DNA of 64,000 bases from Chromobacterium alkanivorans (GCF_016937655.1 NZ_JAFHKL010000002.1:124001-188000); one strand, 5' to 3'; positions 36,044 through 45,351 are shown, numbered from the stretch's first letter. Numbers and translations: made by a program. Notes: generated from the sequence alone by a model not told the origin.

Positions 36044-38497
36044 TCAGAAGATCAAGCGTTGCAGCAGCTTGTCGTCATGTTGCTCCAGCATCTTGTCGAA
36101 ATCGTCGACCATGATCACGTCGCGCTTGAGCTTGCGCGCGCGGCTGACGGCGTCGAACTCGACCTGGGTGAGCAGGCCGGCCGCCAAGGCTTCCGCCAGG
36201 CGCTCGCGCGCGGTCACTGCAACGAACTTGCCGTCGCGCGCCAGCTTGCGCAGCTTCTGCTCCAGCGGCTCGGTGGCCAGCACCGCTTCCAGCGCGTGGG
36301 CCAGCACGCCCACGGCGTCGCCCTCTTCTTTCGGCAGATACATGCCGCGCGTCAGCCGTTCGCGCGTTGCGCCCGGCTCCATCATCGCGCGCGCCACCTG
36401 AGTGCCGACGCGATCGGACGCCGGCTTCAAGGTCAGGCCCCACGGGAAGATCAGCTTACGCAGCACCGCCGCCAGCATGCGACTGGGCAGGTTGGCCAGG
36501 AAGCCGTCCATCGCCTGCTGCACGTCGTACAAGGCGTTTTCCACCGACCACTGCAGCACCGCCAGGTCTTCCTTGGGCGCGCCGTCGCGCTCGAAGCGCT
36601 TCAGGCAGGCAGAGGCGATGTAGAGGCCGGACAGCATGTCGCCCAAACGCGCGGACAGTTTCTCGCGGAACTTCAGGCTGCCGCCCAGGCTGAACATCGC
36701 CATGTCGGACAGCAAGGCGAAAGCGCTGGAGAAACGAGTCAGCCGGCGGTAGTAAGCACCCACCTCGCCGCCGCGCGGCGCGCCGGCGAAACGGGCGCCG
36801 CTCAGGCCCAGCCACAGCGAGCGGACCACATTGCTGATCACGAAATTGATGTGACCGGTGATGGCGGCGTCGAACTCTTTGCCGTCATTGGCCATCGCCG
36901 CTTTCATCTCGCGCAGTACGAAGGGATGGCAGCGGATCGCGCCCTGGCCGTAAATGATCATCGAACGAGTCAGGATGTTGGCGCCTTCCACGGTGATGCC
37001 GATCGGGATCGCCTGGTAGGCGCGCGCCAGATAGTTGCGCGGCCCCAGCACCACGGCCTTGCCGCCATGGATGTCCATCGCGTCGTTGATGGCTTTGCGC
37101 ATGCGCTCGGTGTTGTGGTACTTGAGGATGGCCGACAGCACCGACGGCTTCTCGCCGGTATCGAGGCCGGTCAACGCCAGATCCTGCGAGGCCTCCATCT
37201 GGTAGGTGTAGCCGCCGATGCGCGCCATCGCCTCGTCCACGCCCTCGAACTTGCCGATGGGCAGACCGAACTGGTCGCGGATGCGCGCGTAAGCGCCGGT
37301 GACGAAGGTGCTCATCTTGCCGGAAGCCACCGACATCGCAGGCAGGGAGATGCAACGCCCCACCGACAGGCACTCAACCAGCATGCGCCAGCCCTGGCCG
37401 GCGAACTCGCGGCCGCCGATGATCCAGTCCAGCGGAATGAACACGTCCTTGCCCCAGGTCGGGCCGTTCATGAAGGCGGCGCCGCCGGGGAAATGGCGGC
37501 GGCCGATGGCCACGCCCTCGTGTTCGGTGGGCACCAACGCGCAGGTGATGCCCAAGTCCTCTTTATCGCCCAGCAGGTGCTCGGGATCGTACATCTTGAA
37601 CGCCAGGCCCAGGATGGTGGCTACCGGCGCCAGGGTGATCCAGCGCTTTTCCCAGCTGACGCGCAGGCCGAGCACGTTTTCGAAACGCTCGCCGGTGCGC
37701 GGATGGGTGTAAGAGCCGCGGCAGACGATGCCGTAGTCGGGAATGCTGCCGGCGTCCGAGCCCGCGTAAGGGCTGGTCAGCGCAAAGCACGGAATTTCCA
37801 GACCCTTGGCCAGGCGCGGCAGGTAGTAGTCCTTCTGCTCCTCGGTGCCGTAGTGCTGCAGCAATTCGCCCGGCCCCAGGGAGTTGGGCACCATCACCGA
37901 CACCGCGGCGGTGCCGCCGCGGGTGGCGATCTTGGTAACCACCTTGGCGTGGGCGTAATTGGAGAATTCCAGGCCGCCGTAGCGCTTCTTGACGATCATG
38001 CCCAGGAAGCCGTTGTCCTTGATGAACTGCCACACTTCCGGCGGCAGGTCCTTCAGCTCGTGGGTGATCTTCCAGTCGTCGATCATCGCGCACAGCTGCT
38101 CGGTGGGGCCGTCGATGAAGGCCCGCTCTTCCGGCGTCAGCTTGGGATCGGGGAAGGACAGCAGACGGTTCCAGTCCGGCTTGCCGGAAAACAGGTCGCG
38201 ATCCCACCACACCGTGCCGGCGTTGATGGCTTCCTGCTCGGTCTGGGACATCGCCGGCGTGATTTTCTTGAACACGCCGAATACCGGACCGGTGAACACG
38301 GCGCGGCGCAGCGGCGGAAGATTGAGAACCGCGGCGACCACCGCGAAAACAGCCCAGACCGCCGGCGGCAGCGGGCAATGGAAGACGAACTGGAGCGCGG
38401 CGAGCCAGGCGGCAAGCCCCACGGTCCAGGCCAGAACAGGCGCGCGGAAATACGCCAGCGCGCCCAGCAGCACGACCAGAACAACGGCAGATATCAT
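36044..38497 (-). CDS. fadE: FadE-type acyl-CoA dehydrogenase
   Basis: An 817-residue membrane-linked acyl-CoA dehydrogenase like E. coli FadE (814 aa), catalysing the first beta-oxidation step. Two N-terminal hydrophobic segments (VVLVVLLGALAYF and WTVGLAAWLAALQFVF) anchor it. The dehydrogenase core (~75-560) includes FGGLEFSNY-like KKRYGGLEFSNYAH, FALTSPYAGSDAGSIPD and GGKAVVLGPRNYLARAYQAI with the catalytic region. The extra C-terminal domain (~600-817) is normal for this family. Next to it are a thioesterase, fadL and a PsrA-like repressor. Confidence 0.95.
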   Translation of the reverse strand: MISAVVLVVLLGALAYFRAPVLAWTVGLAAWLAALQFVFHCPLPPAVWAVFAVVAAVLNLPPLRRAVFTGPVFGVFKKITPAMSQTEQEAINAGTVWWDRDLFSGKPDWNRLLSFPDPKLTPEERAFIDGPTEQLCAMIDDWKITHELKDLPPEVWQFIKDNGFLGMIVKKRYGGLEFSNYAHAKVVTKIATRGGTAAVSVMVPNSLGPGELLQHYGTEEQKDYYLPRLAKGLEIPCFALTSPYAGSDAGSIPDYGIVCRGSYTHPRTGERFENVLGLRVSWEKRWITLAPVATILGLAFKMYDPEHLLGDKEDLGITCALVPTEHEGVAIGRRHFPGGAAFMNGPTWGKDVFIPLDWIIGGREFAGQGWRMLVECLSVGRCISLPAMSVASGKMSTFVTGAYARIRDQFGLPIGKFEGVDEAMARIGGYTYQMEASQDLALTGLDTGEKPSVLSAILKYHNTERMRKAINDAMDIHGGKAVVLGPRNYLARAYQAIPIGITVEGANILTRSMIIYGQGAIRCHPFVLREMKAAMANDGKEFDAAITGHINFVISNVVRSLWLGLSGARFAGAPRGGEVGAYYRRLTRFSSAFALLSDMAMFSLGGSLKFREKLSARLGDMLSGLYIASACLKRFERDGAPKEDLAVLQWSVENALYDVQQAMDGFLANLPSRMLAAVLRKLIFPWGLTLKPASDRVGTQVARAMMEPGATRERLTRGMYLPKEEGDAVGVLAHALEAVLATEPLEQKLRKLARDGKFVAVTARERLAEALAAGLLTQVEFDAVSRARKLKRDVIMVDDFDKMLEQHDDKLLQRLIF

Positions 38498-38588
38498 TTT
38501 GTTTTACCCTCGTGTTGACCCTTCCATTCCGGCGGCAACAGCAAGGGACGCGGCCTGGGATCGGCGCGTCCTGCCCTGCGCTCCGGAA

Positions 38589-39284
38589 TCAGCCTTCCAT
38601 GGGCGCGACCAGGCCAGCCATGACAAAGGGCACGAGGTATTTGACGATCATGTCCGGGTCCCGGGCGCTGACGATCTGACTGCGCGTGAAGATCTTCAGC
38701 ACGTCGTTGCCGGCGAAGGCATTGAACATGACGCTGAACGCAAGATGCATTCTCCAGGCCAACTGCTCCGTGTCCAGCAAGGGCAAGGCGCGCTGAAACG
38801 CGCGACTGTAACGCTGGACGAACACGCTGTACTGCTGGGAGATGGTTTCGCGCAACAGACGATGGTTTTCCACCAAGGTGCGCGACAACAGGCGCACGAA
38901 CATCGCCCCGCCGCGCGACGGGTCCTTGGACAGCGACAGGCAGGGCCGTATGAACGACAGCACCAGGCCTTCCACTGCGAGTTTCTCCTCCGAGGCCTCC
39001 GCCTCCAGCTTGTCCAGTTCCGCTAGGCAGTCCGCTATCAACGGGGCCAGCCTGCGCATGAACACGGACTCGAACAACGCGTCCTTGGAGCCGAAGTGGT
39101 AATTCACCGCGGCCAGGTTTACCTCGGCTTGCTGGGTGATCATGCGCAGCGAGGTCGCTTCGAAACCGTGCTCCACAAACAAGCGTTCTGCAACGTCCAG
39201 AATGCGGGTGGCGGTATCGGGGCGGCTTGCTTCCATGTTCTCCAGTGCCTTTTTTGTATTTGCTGGTTTTATGGTCTTGCTCAT
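38589..39284 (-). CDS. psrA: PsrA-like TetR-family regulator of fatty acid degradation
   Basis: A 231-residue TetR regulator. The DNA-binding domain (TATRILDVAERLFVEHGF, SLRMITQQAEVNLAAVNYHF, residues ~24-62) is very close to Pseudomonas PsrA, which represses fad genes and is released by long-chain fatty acids or acyl-CoA. An alternative start at 39236 (MEASRPDTATR) has a better GGAG site; the true start is uncertain. Two AAC-N4-GTTT sites just upstream suggest autoregulation. It heads the fadE-thioesterase-fadL-fadBA island. Confidence 0.85.
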   Translation of the reverse strand: MSKTIKPANTKKALENMEASRPDTATRILDVAERLFVEHGFEATSLRMITQQAEVNLAAVNYHFGSKDALFESVFMRRLAPLIADCLAELDKLEAEASEEKLAVEGLVLSFIRPCLSLSKDPSRGGAMFVRLLSRTLVENHRLLRETISQQYSVFVQRYSRAFQRALPLLDTEQLAWRMHLAFSVMFNAFAGNDVLKIFTRSQIVSARDPDMIVKYLVPFVMAGLVAPMEG

Positions 39285-39293
39285 TTCAGCTTT

Positions 39294-39321
39294 CGAACAA
39301 GCGTTTCAAACTTACGTTTTA
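39294..39321 (-). promoter_or_regulatory. Paired PsrA-like operator sites
   Basis: CAAACTTACGTTTT (39307-39320) fits (G/C)AAAC-N4-GTTT exactly. The adjacent GAACAAGCGTTTC (39295-39307) is a near match with the same N4 spacing. They sit immediately before the start of the psrA-like gene. The consensus is from memory. Confidence 0.6.
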
Positions 39322-39439
39322 ATTTGATGAATGTCAAGACATGTCTCGACAGCGCTCGGGCCAAACTCTCAGGGGCGGCAACAAAAGCGGCAGTCTTGAT
39401 TTTAGACTGCCGTTTGAATGAAACACATGTTGAAAGCGT

Positions 39440-40627
39440 TTAGTCAAGGCCGCGCGCCAAATCCCGCTTCAGGTCTTCGACATGCTCCAAGCCCACCGCT
39501 ACCCGCAACAGGCCTTCCACAATGCCGGCCTTGGCCCTGGCTTCCGGCGTGATGCGGGCGTGGGTGGTGGACGCCGGATGGGTGATGGTGGATTTGACGT
39601 CGCCCAGATTGGCGGTGCGGGAAATCAGCTGGACCCGGTCCACCACCCGCCAGGCTTCCGCCCTGCCGCCCTTGACCACGAAGGACACCACCGCGCCGCC
39701 GCCGTTTTGCTGGCGCAAAGCCAACTCGTATTGCGGATGGCTGGCCAGTCCCGGGTAGAACACCCGCTCCACCGCCGGCTGCGCCTCCAGCCAGCGCGCC
39801 AGTTCCAGCGCGTTGGCGCTGTGTTTCTCCATCCGCAAGTGCAGGGTTTCCATGCCGGAGAGCAGCGCCCAGGCGTTGAACGGCGCCAGCGTGGGCCCGG
39901 CGGTGCGCACGTGCAGGTAGATCTGCTCGATCAAAGCGTCGCCGCCCACCACCGCGCCGCCCATCACCCGGCCGTGCCCGTCCAGGTATTTGGTGGCGGA
40001 ATGCATCACCAGATCGGCACCCAGCTTCAAGGGCTGCTGCAAGGCGGGCGAACAGAAGCTGTTGTCCACCACCAGCAAGGCGTCGCGCTGATGCGCGATC
40101 TGGGCGATGGCGGCGATGTCGGCGATTTCCGTCAGGGGATTGGACGGCGTCTCCAGAAACAACAAGCGAGTATTGGGCCGCATCCCGTCGCGCCAGGCTT
40201 GCAGATCGGTGGCGTCGACGAAGGTGGTTTCCACGCCGAACTTCGCCAGCAGGCCGGCGAACAGATTGGTGGTGGAACCGAACAGGCTCTGCGAGGACAG
40301 GATGTGGTCGCCCGCCTTGAGCAGGCTCATCATGATGGCCTGGATCGCCGCCATGCCGGTGGCGGTGGCAATGGCGCGCTCGCCGCCCTCCATCAGCGCC
40401 AGCCGCTGCTGAAAGGCGGCGACGGTGGGATTGGTGAAGCGGGAATAGGTGTAGCCGTCCAGTTCGCCCAGGAACATGGCGGCGGCCTGTTCCGCCGAAT
40501 CGTAGGTGAAGCTGGAAGTCAGATGCAGGCTTTGGCTGTGTTCGCGATATTCGCTGATTTCGCGGCCGCCGCGGATTGCCTGGGTTTCCGGGTGCCAACA
40601 GGCTTGTTCGGTATTGTCGGATGCCAT
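39440..40627 (-). CDS. metZ: O-succinylhomoserine sulfhydrylase
   Basis: A 395-residue PLP enzyme that makes homocysteine from O-succinylhomoserine and sulfide. Family motifs: YSRFTNPTVAAFQQRLALMEGGERAIATATGMAAI (seen over residues ~60-95), LFLETPSNPL, and LVMHSATKYLDGHGRVMGGAVVG with the PLP-binding Lys in SATKYL. The C-terminal half has LGDVKSTITHPASTTHARI. The ATG at 40627 is chosen from the family start; upstream codons are dissimilar. It appears monocistronic. Confidence 0.93.
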   Translation of the reverse strand: MASDNTEQACWHPETQAIRGGREISEYREHSQSLHLTSSFTYDSAEQAAAMFLGELDGYTYSRFTNPTVAAFQQRLALMEGGERAIATATGMAAIQAIMMSLLKAGDHILSSQSLFGSTTNLFAGLLAKFGVETTFVDATDLQAWRDGMRPNTRLLFLETPSNPLTEIADIAAIAQIAHQRDALLVVDNSFCSPALQQPLKLGADLVMHSATKYLDGHGRVMGGAVVGGDALIEQIYLHVRTAGPTLAPFNAWALLSGMETLHLRMEKHSANALELARWLEAQPAVERVFYPGLASHPQYELALRQQNGGGAVVSFVVKGGRAEAWRVVDRVQLISRTANLGDVKSTITHPASTTHARITPEARAKAGIVEGLLRVAVGLEHVEDLKRDLARGLD

Positions 40628-40743
40628 TGGAGAGTCTCTGCGGGTGCTTCTAAGGATAAGACCAGCGGCCATATTGCCTGAAAACCCGCCGTTTGCTAAA
40701 TGCCTGCCGGGCATAAAGCCGCCGGCGCGGCGGCATTAGCGCC

Positions 40744-40826
40744 CGCTCAAAGCCCCGCGAGCAAAAACGAGACAAGGCGAAAACCACGGAGAAAGCGGGA
40801 TGCTCAACGGGCACATGGGCATTAGC
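40744..40826. repeat. Partial, degenerate copy of the dispersed repeat
   Basis: CTCAAAGCCCCGCGAGC, ACGAGACAAGGCGAAAACCA, GAGAAAGCGGGATGCTCA and GGCACATGGGCATT follow the left two thirds of copies 1 and 4 in order. The right part and terminal inverted repeat are missing. It lies between the metZ start and the VanX-type gene's end. Confidence 0.6.
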
Positions 40827-40841
40827 CAGGCTCACGCCCTC

Positions 40842-41453
40842 TTATTCGATCAGCAGCATGTGGGCGCGCACCCAGTCGCGATCCGCCGCCTCGAAGTGCC
40901 ACCATTCGGTGGCGATGCCGCTGAAGCCGGCCTGGCTCATGCAATGGCGCAGCAGCAGGCGATTGGCCAGCTGCGCCTCGCCCAGCCTCCCGGCCTGCCG
41001 CAGTTCCGTCTCTCGCTGCGGCTGCGCCAGCTCGGTAAAGTCGTCGAAGCCGGTGCCCATGTCCAGCTCGCGCCCGCCGTCGTCCTCCACGCTCAGGTCC
41101 ACCGCCATGCCGAAGCTGTGAATCGAGCCGCGCGCCGGATCGGCGACGTAGATGCGCTGCGGGGTGTCCTTGACGATGTCCCACAACACCCGCTGCACCC
41201 TTCCCGGCCGCAGCGCGTCGAACACCAGCAAACTGAAACCGGGCCGCTGCCGGCGCAGCGCGCGCGCGGCCATGGCCAGGCGCTCGGCGGCGCGGCGGTG
41301 CAGCAGCGCCGGCGCCGCGTCGCCGTACAGATTGCGTCCCACGAAATTATTGGCGCAGGCATAGCGCAGGTCCAGTTTCACCCCGTCTAGATCCGCTATC
41401 GACAAATACTCCGGATGCGCCGCCAACTCCTCCACGCCGATGACCGCTTTCAT
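40842..41453 (-). CDS. ddpX: VanX/DdpX-type D-Ala-D-Ala dipeptidase
   Basis: A 203-residue zinc dipeptidase of family M15D that hydrolyses D-Ala-D-Ala. The zinc motif SIHSFGMAVDLS (SxHxxGxAxD) and the EWWHFE motif (ExxH) are intact, and the conserved Arg lies in FDALRPGRVQ. The ATG at 41453 follows GAAGGGAG at good spacing; an alternative ATG at 41477 would overlap the upstream dehydrogenase stop (ATGA). No signal peptide is seen, so it is probably cytoplasmic, as for E. coli DdpX. It is paired with a DadA-like dehydrogenase. Confidence 0.9.
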   Translation of the reverse strand: MKAVIGVEELAAHPEYLSIADLDGVKLDLRYACANNFVGRNLYGDAAPALLHRRAAERLAMAARALRRQRPGFSLLVFDALRPGRVQRVLWDIVKDTPQRIYVADPARGSIHSFGMAVDLSVEDDGGRELDMGTGFDDFTELAQPQRETELRQAGRLGEAQLANRLLLRHCMSQAGFSGIATEWWHFEAADRDWVRAHMLLIE

Positions 41454-41473
41454 GCTCGCCCCGCTCCCTTCCT

Positions 41474-42697
41474 TCATACTTCGGCCATCTCCCGCGCCAG
41501 CCGCTCGGCGCTGCCCAAGGCCAAGGTAAAGCCCAAGGCGCCGTGTCCAAGGTTCAGCCAGAGATTGGCCGGCCCTCCGCGCGCGCGTCCTATCACGGGC
41601 ACGCCGTCCGGCGTGGCCGGCCTCAAGCCGGCCCATTCCGCCGCCTGTTCCAAGCGGCCCGCCCGCGGCCAGTCCCGCTCCACTTGCCTGCGCAAGCCGG
41701 CCACGCGCCGCGGATCCGGGCTTTCATCGTAGCCGACCAGGTCCGCCGCCGCGGCGACCCGCAGCCGCCCGCCTATCGGCGCGTACAAGGTCTTGCGCTC
41801 GAAATCGGTGACGCTGAGGACCGGCGCGCAGTCTCCCGCCGGCATGTCCAGGCTGTATCCCTTCAAGGGGTAGAGCGACAGCCGCAGGCCCAGCTTGCGC
41901 GCCAGCGCCGCGCCGCCGACGCCGGCGGCCAGCACCAGATGCCGGCAAGGCAAAGCTTCTCCGGGCAGCAAGACTTGCCGCACCCGCCCCTGGGCCAGCT
42001 CGAAACCGCCGACGTCCTCGCCGAAGCGGAACTCCACGTCCAGGCCCTCGTCGAGCATCCTCCGCTGCAGGGCAAGGCAGAACAGCCGGCAGTCCGCCAC
42101 CTCCTCGTCCGGCGTGTGCACCCCGCCGGCCAGCGGCCCGCTCAGCCCGCTCAAGGCCGGCTCCAGTTCGCGGCAGCCGTCCGCGTCCAGCAAGCGCTGG
42201 CGCGCGCCCAGTTCGCTCAAGACCGCCGCGCCCCGGCGCGCATGCTCCAGCGCCGCCGCGCCGCGGTACAGCACCAGCTTGCCGTTGCGCCGCCAGTCAA
42301 AGCCGTCCAGTCCCTCCGCGCGCAAGCCTTCCAGCAAGAGCCGGCTGTCTTGCGCCAAACGCCACAGCTGGGCGGCGCCGGCGCGATGGGCTTCGCCGTT
42401 GCAGGCGCGGTAAAAACGCCACAGCCAGCGCCATTGGTCGGCGTCCCAACGCAGGCTCAAGCGCATAGGCGCGTCAGCGCTCAGCAGCCAGGCCAGCGCC
42501 TTGGCCGGCACCCCGGCGTCGGCCAGCGGCGCGACATAGCTGTAGCTTAGCTGGCCGCCGTTGGCGTGGCTGGCGCCGGCCGCCGCTTCTGCGCGCCGCT
42601 CCAGCACCGTGACCGACCAGCCCGCCCGCGCCAGCCGCCACGCGCTGCACAGACCGATCACGCCGGCGCCGACGACGATCACCCTCGATCCCTTCAT
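41474..42697 (-). CDS. DadA-type FAD-dependent D-amino acid dehydrogenase
   Basis: A 407-residue DAO-family flavoprotein. It has the FAD motif VIVVGAGVIGLCSAWRLARAG at the N-terminus (GxGxxG), ASHANGGQLSYSYVAPLADAG as in DadA, and the C-terminal FAD loop WLNLGHGALGFTLALGSAERL. It probably oxidises D-amino acids, feeding electrons to the respiratory chain. It is adjacent to and co-oriented with the D-Ala-D-Ala dipeptidase, whose product D-Ala is the classic DadA substrate. The open frame extends far upstream antisense to the next gene, but the ATG at 42697, with a GAGGGGGCGGAG site, is the family start. Confidence 0.88.
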   Translation of the reverse strand: MKGSRVIVVGAGVIGLCSAWRLARAGWSVTVLERRAEAAAGASHANGGQLSYSYVAPLADAGVPAKALAWLLSADAPMRLSLRWDADQWRWLWRFYRACNGEAHRAGAAQLWRLAQDSRLLLEGLRAEGLDGFDWRRNGKLVLYRGAAALEHARRGAAVLSELGARQRLLDADGCRELEPALSGLSGPLAGGVHTPDEEVADCRLFCLALQRRMLDEGLDVEFRFGEDVGGFELAQGRVRQVLLPGEALPCRHLVLAAGVGGAALARKLGLRLSLYPLKGYSLDMPAGDCAPVLSVTDFERKTLYAPIGGRLRVAAAADLVGYDESPDPRRVAGLRRQVERDWPRAGRLEQAAEWAGLRPATPDGVPVIGRARGGPANLWLNLGHGALGFTLALGSAERLAREMAEV

Positions 42698-42832
42698 CTC
42701 CGCCCCCTCGCAAAGTCCGCCAAACCGCGAGGTCGGCGTCCGCTTTCGGGAACCATTTGCCAAGACCTTGGACCGACAGCGGTGTATGACGGACAATTCG
42801 CTCGCCGCGAACAAGAACTCAGGATAGCGTAA

Positions 42833-44413
42833 ATGACAAAATCGATCCTCTCCCTTTCCCTGCTGCTGGCCGGCGCCTTGCCCGCCGCCGCGCTGGCGGC
42901 CAAGCCGCTGGTCTTTTGCGCGGAAGCCGCACCGGAAGGCTTCGACCCCGCGATGTGGGACACCGCCTCCACCTACAACATCGTCAAGCCCGTCTTCCAG
43001 GGGCTGACCGAATTCAAGCGCGGCGGCGTGGCGCTGCGCCCGGGGCTGGCGGAAAGTTGGAGCGTGTCGGCGGACGGACTGGAGTACACCTTTAAGCTGC
43101 GCCGCGGCGTCAAATTCCATCAAACCGATTACTTCAAGCCCAGCCGCGACTTCTCCGCCGACGACGTGGTCTTCACCGTCAATCGCTGGATCCAGCCCGA
43201 CCTGCCGTTCAACCAGGCCTTCAAGACCCCGCTGACCGGCCCGGACGGTTACGGCCTGGTCAAGCTGATAGCCTCGGTGCAGAAGCTGGACCCGCACACC
43301 GTCAAGATCCGGCTGAAGGAGCGCAACGCCACCTTCCTGACCTTTTTCGCGATGGGCTTCGCCGGCATGCAGTCGGCGGAGTACGCCCAACAGTTGCTGC
43401 AGGCCGGCAAGCCCGCCCAGATCAATCTGCTGCCCATAGGCACCGGTCCCTACCGCTTCAAGAGCTACGCCAAGGACTCGACCGTGCGTTACGAGGCCAA
43501 TCCCGAATACTGGGGCCCGCAGCAGAAAACCCGCAGCCTGATCTTCGCCATCGTCACCGACCCGCAAGTGCGCATCCAGAAACTGAAAGCGAATGAATGC
43601 CAGGTGGCCGCCGCGGTGCGCGAATCCGATCTGGACGCCCTGAGCACAGATAAGAACATCAAGATCGCCGCCACCGGCGCCAGCAACATTTCCTATCTGG
43701 CCTACAATCTGAAGCGGCCGCAACTCGCCAAGCGCGAAGCGCGCGTGGCGCTGGACATCGCCATCAACCGCGACGCCCTGTTCAAGGCGATGTTCCCCAA
43801 GGGCGGCGCCACCCAGGCGGTCAATCCCTATCCGCCGTCCACCTGGAGCTGGAACCCCAAAACCCGAAACGAATACAATCCGGTCAAAGCCAAGGCGCTG
43901 CTGGCTCAGGCGGGCTATCCCAACGGCTTCACCGTCGATCTGTGGGCGCTGCCGGTGCAGCGCCCCACCAATCCCAACGGCAAGCTGATGGCGCAAATGA
44001 TCCAGCAGGACTGGGCCAAGATCGGCGTCAAGGCCAATATCCGCTCCTACGAATGGGGCGAATACCTGAAGCGCGCCGCCGCCGGCGAACACGACGTCTA
44101 CATGTCCGGCCTGACCAGCAACTCCGGCGATCCGGACGACTTCCTGTGGAACGCCCTGTCCTGCAGCGTCAGCAAGGGCGGCCAGCGCTTCTGCAATCAG
44201 GAGTTCGACCAGCTGCTGCTGCTCGGCCGGCAAGCCACCGAGCAGAAGCAGCGCGCCCAGTACTATTTGAAAGCCCAGGAGATTTTCAAATACGAGCGCC
44301 CCTGGATCACCATCGCCCATTCGCGCATTTACATTCCGCTGCGCAACAATGTGCAGGGCTTCGTGATGAACCCCAACGGCTCTTTCGACTTCGAGGACGT
44401 ATGGCTCAAATAA
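42833..44413 (+). CDS. DppA-like ABC transporter substrate-binding protein (dipeptide type)
   Basis: A 526-residue periplasmic binding protein. The signal peptide is SILSLSLLLAGALPAAALA. The mature start KPLVFCAEAAPEGFDPAMWD and family signature blocks (VFQGLTEFKRG, LAESWSVSADGLEYTFKLRRGVKF, FSADDVVFTVNRW) place it in the DppA/OppA class (SBP_bac_5). DppA-family proteins bind dipeptides; E. coli DdpA is tied to D-Ala-D-Ala uptake. No permease or ATPase genes follow, so it must share an ABC system encoded elsewhere. It is divergent from the dadA-like/ddpX pair and overlaps the next gene by 13 nt. Confidence 0.9.
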   Translation: MTKSILSLSLLLAGALPAAALAAKPLVFCAEAAPEGFDPAMWDTASTYNIVKPVFQGLTEFKRGGVALRPGLAESWSVSADGLEYTFKLRRGVKFHQTDYFKPSRDFSADDVVFTVNRWIQPDLPFNQAFKTPLTGPDGYGLVKLIASVQKLDPHTVKIRLKERNATFLTFFAMGFAGMQSAEYAQQLLQAGKPAQINLLPIGTGPYRFKSYAKDSTVRYEANPEYWGPQQKTRSLIFAIVTDPQVRIQKLKANECQVAAAVRESDLDALSTDKNIKIAATGASNISYLAYNLKRPQLAKREARVALDIAINRDALFKAMFPKGGATQAVNPYPPSTWSWNPKTRNEYNPVKAKALLAQAGYPNGFTVDLWALPVQRPTNPNGKLMAQMIQQDWAKIGVKANIRSYEWGEYLKRAAAGEHDVYMSGLTSNSGDPDDFLWNALSCSVSKGGQRFCNQEFDQLLLLGRQATEQKQRAQYYLKAQEIFKYERPWITIAHSRIYIPLRNNVQGFVMNPNGSFDFEDVWLK

Positions 44414-45351
44414 ACCCGGCCTGGCCGACCCATTTCGCCAGCCACCGTTATCAGGGCTTGCGGGCCGGCCCGCGCCTGATCGTCACCGGCGCCGTACACG
44501 GCAACGAGGGCTGCGGCACGCTGGCCATCCGCCGCCTGATGGCCGAGCTGGAACAAGGCGCGCTGGCGCTCTGCGCCGGTCGGCTGACCCTGGTTCCGGT
44601 GGTCAACCCGCTGGCTTTCCAGCTGGGCCAGCGCGGCGGCGAACGCAATCTGAACCGCAATCTCGCACCCCGCGACGCGCCGGGCGATTTCGAAGACCAT
44701 GTCGCCAACTGGCTGTGCCCCTTGCTGGCGGAGCACGAGGTCTTGCTGGACCTGCACTCCTTCCAGTCCCAGGGCCAGCCCTTCGTGTTTCTCGGCCCGC
44801 GCGACAACGCCGGCGAACTCGAACCCTTCGCCCTGGCCGCGCGGGAAGAGGCGCTGGCGCAGCGGCTGGGCGTGTCCCGCGTCGTGGACGGCTGGCTGTC
44901 CACTTACGCGCTGGGCGTCAGCCGCCGCGACAAGACCGCCGGCGGCGACGCCCGCTACGGCGTCGGCACCACCGAGTACATGCGCCGGCAAGGCGGCTGG
45001 GCGCTGACGCTGGAATGCGGCCAACACGGCGACCCGGCCGCGCCGCGCGTCGCCTACCAGGCCGTCGTCAACACGCTGGCCCACCTGGGCATGATAGACG
45101 CGCCGCCGCCCGCCCCCGGCCCGCTGGAGGCGCTCAGCCTGTACGAGGTGGTGGACAAGCTTGACGACGGCGACCGCTTCGCCCGCGACTGGGCCAGCTT
45201 CGACCCGGTGAGCCGCGGCGAAACGATAGGCTGGCGCGCCGACGGCAGCCCGGTGACGCCGCTGGACGACGGCCGCGTCGTCTTTCCCAACCCCCAGTCG
45301 CCAAGCGGCCAGGAATGGTTCTATCTGGCCCGCCCCTCCACCCGGTTTTAA
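44401..45351 (+). CDS. Succinylglutamate desuccinylase/aspartoacylase-family zinc hydrolase
   Basis: A 316-residue M14-like metalloenzyme. The zinc motif AVHGNEGCGT (His33, Glu36) and second His in LLDLHSFQSQG are intact. NLNRNLAP and LTLECGQHGDP carry the substrate-carboxylate and catalytic regions. Homologues remove acyl groups from acyl-amino acids; some M14 relatives trim peptides. The specific substrate is unknown. The start overlaps the binding-protein stop, so the two are translationally coupled and probably work on an imported peptide or N-acyl amino acid. Confidence 0.85.
   Translation: MAQINPAWPTHFASHRYQGLRAGPRLIVTGAVHGNEGCGTLAIRRLMAELEQGALALCAGRLTLVPVVNPLAFQLGQRGGERNLNRNLAPRDAPGDFEDHVANWLCPLLAEHEVLLDLHSFQSQGQPFVFLGPRDNAGELEPFALAAREEALAQRLGVSRVVDGWLSTYALGVSRRDKTAGGDARYGVGTTEYMRRQGGWALTLECGQHGDPAAPRVAYQAVVNTLAHLGMIDAPPPAPGPLEALSLYEVVDKLDDGDRFARDWASFDPVSRGETIGWRADGSPVTPLDDGRVVFPNPQSPSGQEWFYLARPSTRF

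Noticed and set aside
42698-44320. The dadA-like frame stays open upstream for ~540 codons, looking like a 948-residue fusion
   Set aside because: The extension is antisense to the binding-protein gene, has no signature of its own, and the FAD motif start at 42697 with a ribosome site fits the family exactly.
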